From positions 1-29,777 of the forward strand of contig CAVOWW010000003.1 of the NCBI GenBank assembly GCA_963700255.1: a DNA stretch of 29,777 nucleotides. Reading direction: 5' to 3'. This DNA comes from UBA10649 sp963700255. GTDB taxonomy: Bacteria; Actinomycetota; Actinomycetes; S36-B12. The notes under the pieces were generated by a model. The model ran no database searches. It was not told the origin of the DNA and saw nothing but the letters and a program-made list of their open reading frames with translations. Both the position numbers and the translations under genes were made by a program. Positions 23,903 through 29,777 of this stretch are shown piece after piece. Each line of letters begins with the position of its first letter. Position 1 is the stretch's first letter.

Positions 23903-24604
23903 CAGGGCCTGCCCAGCTGGAGCAGGACGGTGCCGTCCTCCTCGAGGACCAGCCGTGGTCTGAGGCGCACAGGCGGGTCAAGTCCGCCGGCGATGTCGAG
24001 GATGTGCTCCCTCGGCCCGCCGCCCACGAGGGTCGGGACCAGGGTGAGCAGCAGCTCGTCGAGCAGCCCGGCGGAGATCAGGTCGCCCAGCAGTGCGGGA
24101 CCGCCCTCGCAGAGGATCCGGCCGTGACCGCGGTCGTGCAGGTCGGCGATCACCCGGGGGAGCTCGACGGTGTCGTCGCCGCACCCCACGATGTCGATCA
24201 CGTCGCGGAGCCCCGCCGGCGCTCTCGGCTGCCGATGCGTCGGTCGTGAAGGCGATCGGGCGGGCATGCTCGGCGGTGCGCTCGGCGAACATCCGCAGGC
24301 TCAGGGGGAGGTCCAGGCTGCGCGTCACGATGGCGACGGTGCGCACGGACGGACGGTAGTCCTCGGCGCGGATCGTGCCGGCACCGACGAGGACGGCATC
24401 CGCATCGAGTCGGGCCAGCCGGAAGACGCGCTGGTCGACCGGGGTGCTGATCGACCGCGAGCTGCCGTCGGGCCCGCGCATCGTCCCGTCGAGGGTCGAG
24501 ACCATGTTGGCGCGCACCCAGGGCCGGCGATCGGGGAAGGCGTACGCCCTCCGGAGGTCGTCGTCGCTGAGGTCGGCCTCCGGGGCGGGGTGGATGCGAC
24601 GCAC
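23902..24604 (-). CDS. RibD C-terminal (pyrimidine reductase/DHFR-like) family protein, one frame change
   Basis: This NAD(P)H-dependent reductase-fold protein has about 234 residues. It shows VSTLDGTMRGPDGSSRSIST, DQRVFRLARLDADAVLVGAGTIRAEDY and, after a one-base change near 24222, DVIDIVGCGD, GRILCEGGPALLGDLISAGLLDEL and TLVPTLVGGG. These are the RibD_C signatures (N-terminal TLDG, VGAGT, CEGGP), without the deaminase half found in RibD. Stand-alone members are often annotated as riboflavin pyrimidine reductase but many have unknown substrates. The GTG at 24604 has GACGAT six bases upstream, fitting the leaderless pattern, and lies only 32 bases from the divergent zapE start. It is coupled to the ligase by TGATG. 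The link between a reductase and a ligase is unexplained. Confidence 0.82.
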
Positions 24605-24623
24605 CGGCTGATCGTCGCATGAA

Positions 24624-24629
24624 TAGGCT
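24624..24629 (+). promoter_or_regulatory. -10 box for leaderless zapE
   Basis: TAGGCT fits TANNNT and ends seven bases before the GTG at 24637. If used, it makes the ATG at 24619 unavailable and fixes the GTG start. Confidence 0.45.
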
Positions 24630-24636
24630 CACGCCC

Positions 24637-25653
24637 GTGCCCGAGTCGCTGACCACGCGTCATCCCACGCTGTCGGTGACCGATCTCGTGGACGAGTTCG
24701 TCCCGCCGCCGCACTTCGCCGACGTCAGCTTCGACTCCTATCTCCCGGATCCGGGGGAGCCCACCCAGGCGGCAGCGCTCGCCGCCCTGCGGGCCTTCGC
24801 GACGCGCATCGCCGAGCCGCCGGCCCGCCGCTCGATCTTCCGCCGGGCGGCGCCGCCGGAGGGGCGTGCCGGCGTCTACCTCGACGGCGGGTTCGGGGTC
24901 GGCAAGACCCACCTCCTCGCCTCGCTGTGGCACGCCGTCCCCGGGCCGAAGCGCTTCGGCACGTTCGTCGAGTACACCAACCTCGTCGGTGCGCTGGGCT
25001 TCCGGACTGCTGTCGAGGCGCTGAAGGGGAACCGCCTCGTCTGCATCGACGAGTTCGAGCTCGACGATCCCGGTGACACGGTGCTCATGTCGACGCTGCT
25101 GGGGGAGCTCGTCGAGGCCGGCGTCAGCCTGGCGGCGACGTCCAACACGCTGCCGGACAAGCTGGGGGAGGGCCGTTTCGCGGCCGAGGACTTCCTGCGC
25201 GAGATCCAGGGGCTCTCGGCCCACTTCGACGTCCTGCGGATCGACGGCGAGGACTACCGCCACCGGGGGCTGCCGACCGCGCCCGCTCCGCTCGACGACG
25301 CGGTGCTCCGGGCCTACGCGGCGGACCGGCCCGGCGCCGTGCTCGACGACTTCGTCGCCCTGACGAGGCACCTCGCCACGATCCACCCATCCCGTTACGG
25401 CGCGCTCGTGTCGGGGGTGGGGGTGCTGGCGCTGTCGGGCGTCCGGACTGTCACGGACCAGGCCCAGGCGCTGCGCCTCGTGGTCCTCGTCGACCGGCTG
25501 TACGACCGGGACGTGCCCGTGATCGCCAGCGGGGTGCCCCTCGACCGGCTCTTCTCCGAGGAGATGCTCCGGGGTGGGTACCGGAAGAAGTACTTTCGCG
25601 CCGTCTCCCGGCTTGTCGCGCTTGCCCGTGACGGCCAGTCGATGGTTGGGTGA
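24637..25653 (+). CDS. zapE: AFG1-like ATPase ZapE
   Basis: This 338-residue P-loop ATPase belongs to the AFG1/ZapE family, which in E. coli associates with the division ring and in mitochondria handles respiratory subunits. It shows FVPPPHFADVSFDSYLPDP, Walker A YLDGGFGVGKTHLLAS (84-91 for GGFGVGKT), a TFVEYTNLVGALGF block, Walker B RLVCIDEFEL (about 134-142), LLGELVEAGVSLAATSNTLPD (sensor 1) and DFLREIQGLSAHFDVLRIDGEDYRHRG, all family-typical. The length fits actinobacterial ZapE. The GTG at 24637 is preferred because of TAGGCT seven bases upstream and because relatives begin near xLTxRHP; an ATG at 24619 is the alternative. Its TGA overlaps a GTG in frame with the GlsB-type gene that follows. 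Confidence 0.92.
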   Translation: MPESLTTRHPTLSVTDLVDEFVPPPHFADVSFDSYLPDPGEPTQAAALAALRAFATRIAEPPARRSIFRRAAPPEGRAGVYLDGGFGVGKTHLLASLWHAVPGPKRFGTFVEYTNLVGALGFRTAVEALKGNRLVCIDEFELDDPGDTVLMSTLLGELVEAGVSLAATSNTLPDKLGEGRFAAEDFLREIQGLSAHFDVLRIDGEDYRHRGLPTAPAPLDDAVLRAYAADRPGAVLDDFVALTRHLATIHPSRYGALVSGVGVLALSGVRTVTDQAQALRLVVLVDRLYDRDVPVIASGVPLDRLFSEEMLRGGYRKKYFRAVSRLVALARDGQSMVG

Positions 25654-25658
25654 CGCCC

Positions 25659-25920
25659 ATGGAACCCTCTGGCATCATCAGCGCCCTCTTCGCGGGCATC
25701 GTCATCGGCCTCATCGCGCGGATCCTCGTGCCGAGCATGCAGCCCATCGGGTGCATCGTGACGATCATCATCGGCATCATCGGGGCGTTCGCGGGGATCT
25801 TCGTGGCCCAGGCCATCGGCTACGACAACTGGTTCCTCGTCGTTCCTGACCCAGGTGTTCATCGCCATCGTGCTGGTGGCCATCACGGCCACCCTGTTCC
25901 GACGAAGCAACACCGGCTGA
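25659..25920 (+). CDS. GlsB/YeaQ/YmgE-family membrane protein (one frame change)
   Basis: This protein of about 87 residues has three hydrophobic helices: MEPSGIISALFAGIVIGLIA, CIVTIIIGIIGAFAGIF and, after one extra base near 25844, QVFIAIVLVAITATLFRR. The GLIARILVP segment and the Gly-rich second helix are hallmarks of the transglycosylase-associated/GlsB family, small membrane proteins linked to envelope stress with no known biochemical activity. ATG at 25659; an in-frame GTG at 25650 overlaps the zapE stop by GTGA, so the two are probably co-translated. Here the break is one inserted base, while motifs and length are otherwise complete. Confidence 0.82.
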
Positions 25921-25925
25921 CGGAG

Positions 25926-25955
25926 TTGCTGGTGGGATACCCCGTGGGGTATCCT
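25926..25955 (+). promoter_or_regulatory. promoter with embedded CsoR-like operator
   Basis: TTGCTG (25926-25931), an 18-base spacer and TATCCT (25950-25955) form a promoter. Inside it lies a perfect 9-bp inverted repeat, GGATACCCC-GT-GGGGTATCC (25935-25954), covering most of the spacer and the -10 box. The ATACCCC...GGGGTAT form is typical of operators of the CsoR/RcnR/FrmR family (copper, nickel, formaldehyde or sulfane-sulfur repressors). Bound repressor would block polymerase. The transcript would start near 25962 and run into the cysteine-rich ORF at 25990. Confidence 0.7.
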
Positions 25956-25989
25956 TCTCGCACCGTTCCGACGTCTCTGGGAGAGCAGT

Positions 25990-26106
25990 ATGTGCAGCCC
26001 CGCCCTCTGCCGGCAGTGCAGCAAGGTCACCTACACCGGGTGCGGCCAGCACGTCGACCAGGTCCTGGCCATCTACGCGCCCGACGAGCGCTGCTCCTGC
26101 CGCTAG
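25990..26106 (+). CDS. 38-residue cysteine-rich protein
   Basis: This tiny protein begins MCSPALCRQCSKVTYTGCGQ, continues HVDQVLAIYAPDERC and ends SCR; six cysteines and one histidine make up nearly a fifth of the chain. CxxC (LCRQC), GCGxHV and RCSC resemble a short conserved family seen in many bacteria (relatives read like TCKTCGKTTWAGCGQH...RCxC), whose function I do not know. GGGAGAG lies four to five bases before the ATG, and a CsoR-like operator/promoter sits 35-64 bases upstream, so a thiol-based metal or sulfur role is likely. It ends 9 bases before the convergent ABC permease stop, at a small hairpin. Its very short length makes it easy to miss. Confidence 0.75.
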   Translation: MCSPALCRQCSKVTYTGCGQHVDQVLAIYAPDERCSCR

Positions 26107-26109
26107 GCA

Positions 26110-26125
26110 GACGCCTCAGGGCGTC
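26110..26125. terminator. hairpin between convergent genes
   Basis: GACGCC-TCAG-GGCGTC is a perfect 6-bp stem with a 4-base loop, beginning just after the cysteine-rich ORF stop and overlapping the permease stop. It could end transcription from both sides. No T-run is present. Confidence 0.4.
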
Positions 26126-27719
26126 GACAGGTCACGTCGCCGGAACGCCGCAGCTCCCGCGGCCATGAGCGCCGCGGCGATCACCAGCAGGACGACGAGC
26201 GGCGTCCAGTCCATGCCTGCCGCCGGAAGCTGCGGCACGTGGCCGAAGGGCGACAGGCCCGTGACCGCGTCCGGCCACGAGAGCAGCGCTCCCAGCTCGG
26301 AGATCAGCAGGAATCCCACCAGCAGGACCCAGGCGACGTAGGTCAGCCTCGGCCTGACGCCGAACAGCAGGATGACCACACCGGTCATCAGCCAGATGGC
26401 GGGCAGGTAGGCCATGCCGGCCCCGATAGTGGGCCCGATGCGATCGGTCTCGCCGGACTGGGCGGCGCTCGCGAGGGCGAAGGCCGCGCCCTGGGTCAGG
26501 GTGAGCATCGTCGTGCCGACGATGGCCACGGCCAGATGGCTCAGCAGGAACCGATTCCGCGACACGTTCGTCGCCAGCACGGGCTCGGCTGGCCGTCCGC
26601 CTCCTCCGTCGCGAGCCGGCGCGAGGCGACGATGCCGTAGGCCGCGGTGATGAACGCGAGGATGCCGAACTCGAGCGCGATGAAGGCGTCCATCAGCACG
26701 TCGGTGCCGCCGAGGGCCGAGATCATCTCCTGCGCCTGGGGCGTGTCCATCATGTCGCCGAGGTCGTTGATGATGCTGCCGACGATCCCGCTCAGGATCG
26801 CGTAGGCGACGAGCCAGCCCACGAGCAGCGGGTACTGCAGGCGCCACGCGAGCGCGAGCGGGCTCCGCAGCCCGGGAGCAGCCGACGAGCGACCGGGCCG
26901 GTCGGGCAGCAGTCCCGCGCCCAGGTCGCGCCGGGCCTGCAGCGCGAACGCGAGCCACAGTGCGGGGACGGTGAAGAGCACAGGGATCAGCAGGACGACG
27001 AAGTTGTCGCCGGCGAACGGCCGCACCTGCTGCCCCCATCCGATCGGGGACAGCCAGGACAGTGCGGTGGGGCCGTCGGCATCGCCCATGACGTCGCCCA
27101 GGGCGCGGAGCAGGTAGGCCACCGCGAGCACGATCATGGCGATGGCGTTCGCGGCCCGCGCCGACGAGCTCAGCTGGTTCGTGATGGCGGCGATCGCGGC
27201 GAAGGCGAGTCCCGTGACCGTCCACGACAGGCCGAACGCCCAGGAACCACCGGCGGGCAGACCGACAGCAGTGAGACCGACCGCCGACAGCACGCCGATG
27301 CCCACCAGGGCGATCGTGGTGACGATGACCGCGGCGGACAGCCCGGCCCACGCGCCGACGACGGTGGCGCCCAGCAGCTCCGTGCGGCCCTTCTCCTCCT
27401 CCGCGCGCGCGTGCCGCGTGACGAGCATGATCGCGAGTACCCCGATGAGCACCCCGCCCATCGCGGCCATCTTCAGGAGAGACAGGGCGCCGAGCGATGT
27501 CGGATCCCAGATCCGCCCGTACATCGCCACCGCGACGGGAACCTCGTTGACCGCGGAGGCAGCCGTCACCCGCGATGCCTCGTCCGGGTACAGGGCCATG
27601 GTCGCCGACGCGGAGAACACCGTCATGAGGGGGAAGATCACGATCCACACCGGCAGCAGGATGCGATCGCGCCGAAGCGCGAAGCGCGTCAGCGTCCAGG
27701 TGCCGACGAACCTGCCCAT
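26116..27719 (-). CDS. ABC-2 exporter permease (antibiotic-type), one frame change
   Basis: This large integral membrane protein has about 534 residues and roughly twelve helices, of the ABC-2 type found in actinobacterial drug or polyketide exporters. Helical blocks include RILLPVWIVIFPLMTVF, MAAMGGVLIGVLAIMLVTRHARAEEEKGRTELL (the E-E-x-G-R-x-E-L motif typical of these permeases), SWTVTGLAFAAIAAITNQL, a linker, then YPLLVGWLVAYAILSGIVGS and, after one base change near 26590, RNRFLLSHLAVAIVGTTM and LPAIWLMTGVVILLFG. ATG at 27719 lies one base after the ATPase stop (TGACATG), so the two are coupled. The exported molecule is unknown. The break is likely a sequencing indel, as helices resume at once. 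Confidence 0.87.
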
Positions 27720-27720
27720 G

Positions 27721-28605
27721 TCACGTCTTCCCATAGTGCTGGAGGAAGACCTGCTCGAGCGATGGCGGTGCCGTCGTCAGTGACTCGACACCGGCGACGG
27801 TGAGTGCGCGCAGGAGTCCGTCCAGGGCCTCAGGATCGGCCTGGCACGTCACGGTGGTCCCCTCGACCGTGACGTCGTGCAGGCCGGGCAGGGACGCCAG
27901 CCCTTCAGGCGCGGCGCGCAGCTCTGCCGTGACCGACGTGCGCAGCAGGTGTCGCAGCTCAGCCAGGGTCCCTGTCTCGACCACGCGTCCGTCTCGGATG
28001 ATGCTGAGCCGATCGGAGAGTGCCTCCGCCTCGGACAGGATGTGGCTGCTCAGCAGGACGCTGCGCCCTTCTCCGCGCCACTCCTGGATCACGCCGCGGA
28101 ACATCGACTCCATGAGCGGGTCCAGTCCTGCCGTGGGCTCGTCCAGCAGGAGGAGCTCGACGTCGGACGACAGCGCGGAGATGAGCGCGACCTTCTGCCG
28201 GTTGCCCTTCGAGTAGGCGCGGGTCTTCTTCGTCGGGTCCAGGTCGAACATCTCGATGAGCTCCGCCCGGCGCTGCGGGTTGAGGCCGCCTCGCAGCCGG
28301 CCGAGCAGGTCGATGACCTCGCCGCCGGTGAGGTTCGGCCAGAGCGACACGTCGCCGGGCACGTACGCGAGGCGCCGGTGCAGGGCGACGGCGTCGCGCC
28401 AGGGATCCATGCCCAGCACGGACACCTCGCCGGACTCGATGCGCAGGAGGCCGAGGAGCACGCGCAGGGTGGTCGTCTTGCCCGCGCCGTTGGGTCCGAG
28501 GAATCCGAGGACCTCGCCCTCGGCAACCGTCAGGTCGAGTCCGTCGAGCGCGGTGGTCGACCCGAACCGCTTGACCACCCCGGTCATGCTGATCACGTTC
28601 GTCAC
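27721..28605 (-). CDS. ABC exporter ATP-binding protein
   Basis: This 294-residue ATPase powers the coupled ABC-2 permease. Walker A GPNGAGKTT (37-44), a Q-loop region replaced by VPGDVSLWPNLTGGEV, signature YSKGNRQKV (131-139, in place of LSGGQ, as in many drug exporters of this type), Walker B LLLLDEPTAGLDP (151-163) and switch His in LSSHILSEAE are all present. A C-terminal extension of about 80 residues (VTAELRAAPEGLASLPGLHD) ends with LEQVFLQHYGKT, the usual DrrA-type end. The GTG at 28605 has TACCGT six bases upstream, so the transcript is probably leaderless. The permease follows after one base. Self-resistance or efflux of a toxic compound is the family role; the substrate is not known. 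Confidence 0.93.
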   Translation of the reverse strand: MTNVISMTGVVKRFGSTTALDGLDLTVAEGEVLGFLGPNGAGKTTTLRVLLGLLRIESGEVSVLGMDPWRDAVALHRRLAYVPGDVSLWPNLTGGEVIDLLGRLRGGLNPQRRAELIEMFDLDPTKKTRAYSKGNRQKVALISALSSDVELLLLDEPTAGLDPLMESMFRGVIQEWRGEGRSVLLSSHILSEAEALSDRLSIIRDGRVVETGTLAELRHLLRTSVTAELRAAPEGLASLPGLHDVTVEGTTVTCQADPEALDGLLRALTVAGVESLTTAPPSLEQVFLQHYGKT

Positions 28606-28611
28606 ACCTCG

Positions 28612-28617
28612 ACGGTA
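28612..28617 (-). promoter_or_regulatory. -10 box for leaderless ABC exporter operon
   Basis: TACCGT (minus strand) ends six bases before the GTG at 28605, the same hexamer and spacing as at zwf and ligD-Pol. Confidence 0.45.
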
Positions 28618-28689
28618 GCCCCGAACCGTCGCCAAAGGCGGCTCGTGACGGCGGTAGACATGGTGTTCGGATACCGGAAGGGAGGCCTC

Positions 28690-29083
28690 ATGGCGTCGCG
28701 ATCGCCGCTGCGCATGTCGGGGGTCGTGCTCGACGCCCCGGACGCTGGTTCCCTCGCCGCGTTCTACCGGGAGCTCCTCGGGTGGGAGGTGGAGCACGAG
28801 GACGTCGGGTGGGTGAAGCTGAGGTCGCCGCACGGCGGGGCCGGGCTGTCCTTCCAGTCCGACCCCGAGTACGTGCGACCTGCCTGGCCGGGGCGCCCCG
28901 GGCGAGCAGCGGATGATGGCCCACCTCGACATCCAGGTGGACGGACTCGACTCGGAGGTGGCGCGCGCGATCGGACTCGGAGCCCGCGTCGCGGACGATC
29001 AGCCGCAGTCGGACGTGCGCGTCCTGATCGATCCAGCGGGGCACCCGTTCTGCCTGTGGGATCCGGCAGAGCTGACCGGCTGA
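28690..29083 (+). CDS. VOC (glyoxalase/bleomycin-resistance fold) protein, one frame change
   Basis: This protein of about 131 residues has the two-module VOC fold. The first module begins SGVVLDAPDAGSLAAFYREL then LGWEVEHEDVGWVKLRSP; after one extra base near 28902 the second gives MMAHLDIQVDGLDSEVARAI, LGARVADDQP and DPAGHPFCLWDPAEL. The typical VOC metal positions (H, E, H, E) are only partly present: His in AHLDIQV is there, while the others are changed, so metal use is uncertain. GGGAGG lies five bases before the ATG. It diverges from the ABC exporter, and VOC proteins beside exporters often act in resistance, but no substrate can be assigned. The break is most likely an indel. Confidence 0.82.
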
Positions 29084-29121
29084 TTGCGGGTCTGTCGACC
29101 TGCGCCGACTCCGACCGGGGA

Positions 29122-29147
29122 CGTCACAAGGAGTCGGTGGTGTGACG
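29122..29147. repeat. 7-bp inverted repeat between VOC and GNAT genes
   Basis: CGTCACA (29122-29128) pairs with TGTGACG (29141-29147) around a 12-base loop. It may be a weak terminator for the VOC gene or an operator for the GNAT gene. Confidence 0.3.
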
Positions 29148-29199
29148 CCAGGGGTCGCACTCGCTGTCCGGTGCGCCGACCTGTGGATGGCGCCGCGGC

Positions 29200-29205
29200 T
29201 AGCCT
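29200..29205 (+). promoter_or_regulatory. -10 box for leaderless GNAT gene
   Basis: TAGCCT fits TANNNT and ends six bases before the GTG at 29212. No ribosome site is present. Confidence 0.45.
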
Positions 29206-29211
29206 TCCTCC

Positions 29212-29742
29212 GTGACGGTCATCAGACGTGCGGACCCCGACGATGTCGAGGACCTGACGACGCTGCTGGTCGCCTGCGTGCGGGCCGGCGCTGCCCTCGG
29301 ATTCCTCGACACCGTGACCGATGAGGAGTCGCATGCGTTCTGGGTCGCCTCGCTCGAGCAGCAGGCCGCCGGGGCCCGGGTCGTGCTCGTGGCGGTCGAC
29401 GACGAGGTGATCGTCGGGACGATCTCGGTGCTGCTGGCATTCCCGGCGAACCAGCTCCATCGAGGGGAGATCGCCAAGCTCATGGTCTCCCCGGACCGCC
29501 AGGGCACGGGCCTGGGCTCGGTTCTGCTGGAGGCGGGCGAGCAGGTCGCCCGGGGTGCGGGCAAGACCCTCCTGGTGCTCGACACGGAGGCGGGTTCGCC
29601 GGCCGAGGGCTTCTACGCGCGACACGGCTGGACCAAGACCGGGGAGATCCCGGACTTCGCATTGACGGCCGCGGGCAAGATCCACCCGGTCGCGCTGTAC
29701 TGGAAGCGGTTGGCCGCGGGGGCCGAGGGCGACCTCGCCTGA
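29212..29742 (+). CDS. GNAT-family N-acetyltransferase
   Basis: This 176-residue protein has the GNAT fold, transferring an acetyl group from acetyl-CoA to an amine. It begins TVIRRADPDDVEDLTTLLVA, has the acceptor region DEESHAFWVASL, a beta-4 strand ARVVLVAVDDEVIVGTISV, the acetyl-CoA motif A EIAKLMVSPDRQGTGLGSVL (RQGTGLG, the Q/RxxGxG loop) and motif B LLVLDTEAGSPAEGFYARHG then WTKTGEIPDFAL, typical of small-molecule acetyltransferases. The GTG at 29212 has TAGCCT six bases upstream. The acceptor is unknown. After its TGA only 35 bases remain in the window. Confidence 0.92.
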   Translation: MTVIRRADPDDVEDLTTLLVACVRAGAALGFLDTVTDEESHAFWVASLEQQAAGARVVLVAVDDEVIVGTISVLLAFPANQLHRGEIAKLMVSPDRQGTGLGSVLLEAGEQVARGAGKTLLVLDTEAGSPAEGFYARHGWTKTGEIPDFALTAAGKIHPVALYWKRLAAGAEGDLA

Positions 29743-29777
29743 AGTGACGAAGCGCCGTGATGGCCGAGGTTCGTGGT

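Overview
The window is high-GC DNA with strongly G/C-biased third codon positions. It looks like a chromosomal segment of an actinobacterium (Actinomycetota). Supporting traits are many leaderless genes (a TANNNT box 6-7 nt before an ATG or GTG start), frequent GTG starts, a stand-alone LigD-type polymerase next to a LigC-type ATP-dependent ligase, a CrtI phytoene desaturase, an antibiotic-type ABC-2 exporter and short GTGA or TGATG overlaps between co-oriented genes. I cannot name a genus from the sequence.

Layout. 1-292 holds no gene I can support. 293-1753 is zwf (minus), recognisable over its full length but broken by at least ten frame changes. 1811-2177 is a remnant of an EAL domain. 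2185-2759 is a secreted CAP-domain protein (minus), followed by about 490 bp without a gene that carries a tRNA-Pro-like 3' end. 3251-4743 holds a small conserved-looking gene and an acyl-CoA dehydrogenase. 4873-6895 is a membrane GGDEF-EAL protein (minus). 7124-8893 holds a two-helix membrane protein, a 48-aa leaderless ORF, a CAP-domain lipoprotein and another small lipoprotein. 8935-10116 is an epoxide hydrolase. 10113-13066 (minus) is a coupled crtI/carotenoid oxygenase pair. 13156-14046 is a SpoU rRNA methyltransferase, converging on an alditol oxidase-GT87 membrane protein operon (minus, 16480-13996). 16627-19207 is a MASE1-PAS-GGDEF-EAL protein, followed by a small membrane protein. 19536-21742 (minus) is a tandem, overlapping pair of PQQ-type sugar dehydrogenases. 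21799-24604 holds LigD-Pol facing LigC and a RibD-C reductase. 24637-26106 holds zapE, a GlsB-type membrane protein and a 38-aa cysteine-rich protein under a CsoR-like operator. 26116-28605 (minus) is an ABC-2 exporter. 28690-29742 holds a VOC protein and a GNAT acetyltransferase.

Themes. Two full c-di-GMP proteins and one EAL remnant lie within about 17 kb. CrtI and a BCO1/RPE65-like oxygenase are translationally coupled, which suggests an apocarotenoid or retinal branch; no cyclase, phytoene synthase or rhodopsin gene is visible here. LigD-Pol and LigC could act together in end-joining or excision repair. Alditol oxidase, two sugar dehydrogenases and G6PDH point to polyol and sugar oxidation.

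Quality. About a dozen genes carry one or more single-base frame changes, densest in zwf and ligC, while conserved motifs survive on both sides of each break. I read most of these as sequencing or assembly indels rather than decay. The EAL remnant at 1811-2177 is the exception: it lacks both ends and looks like a true remnant.
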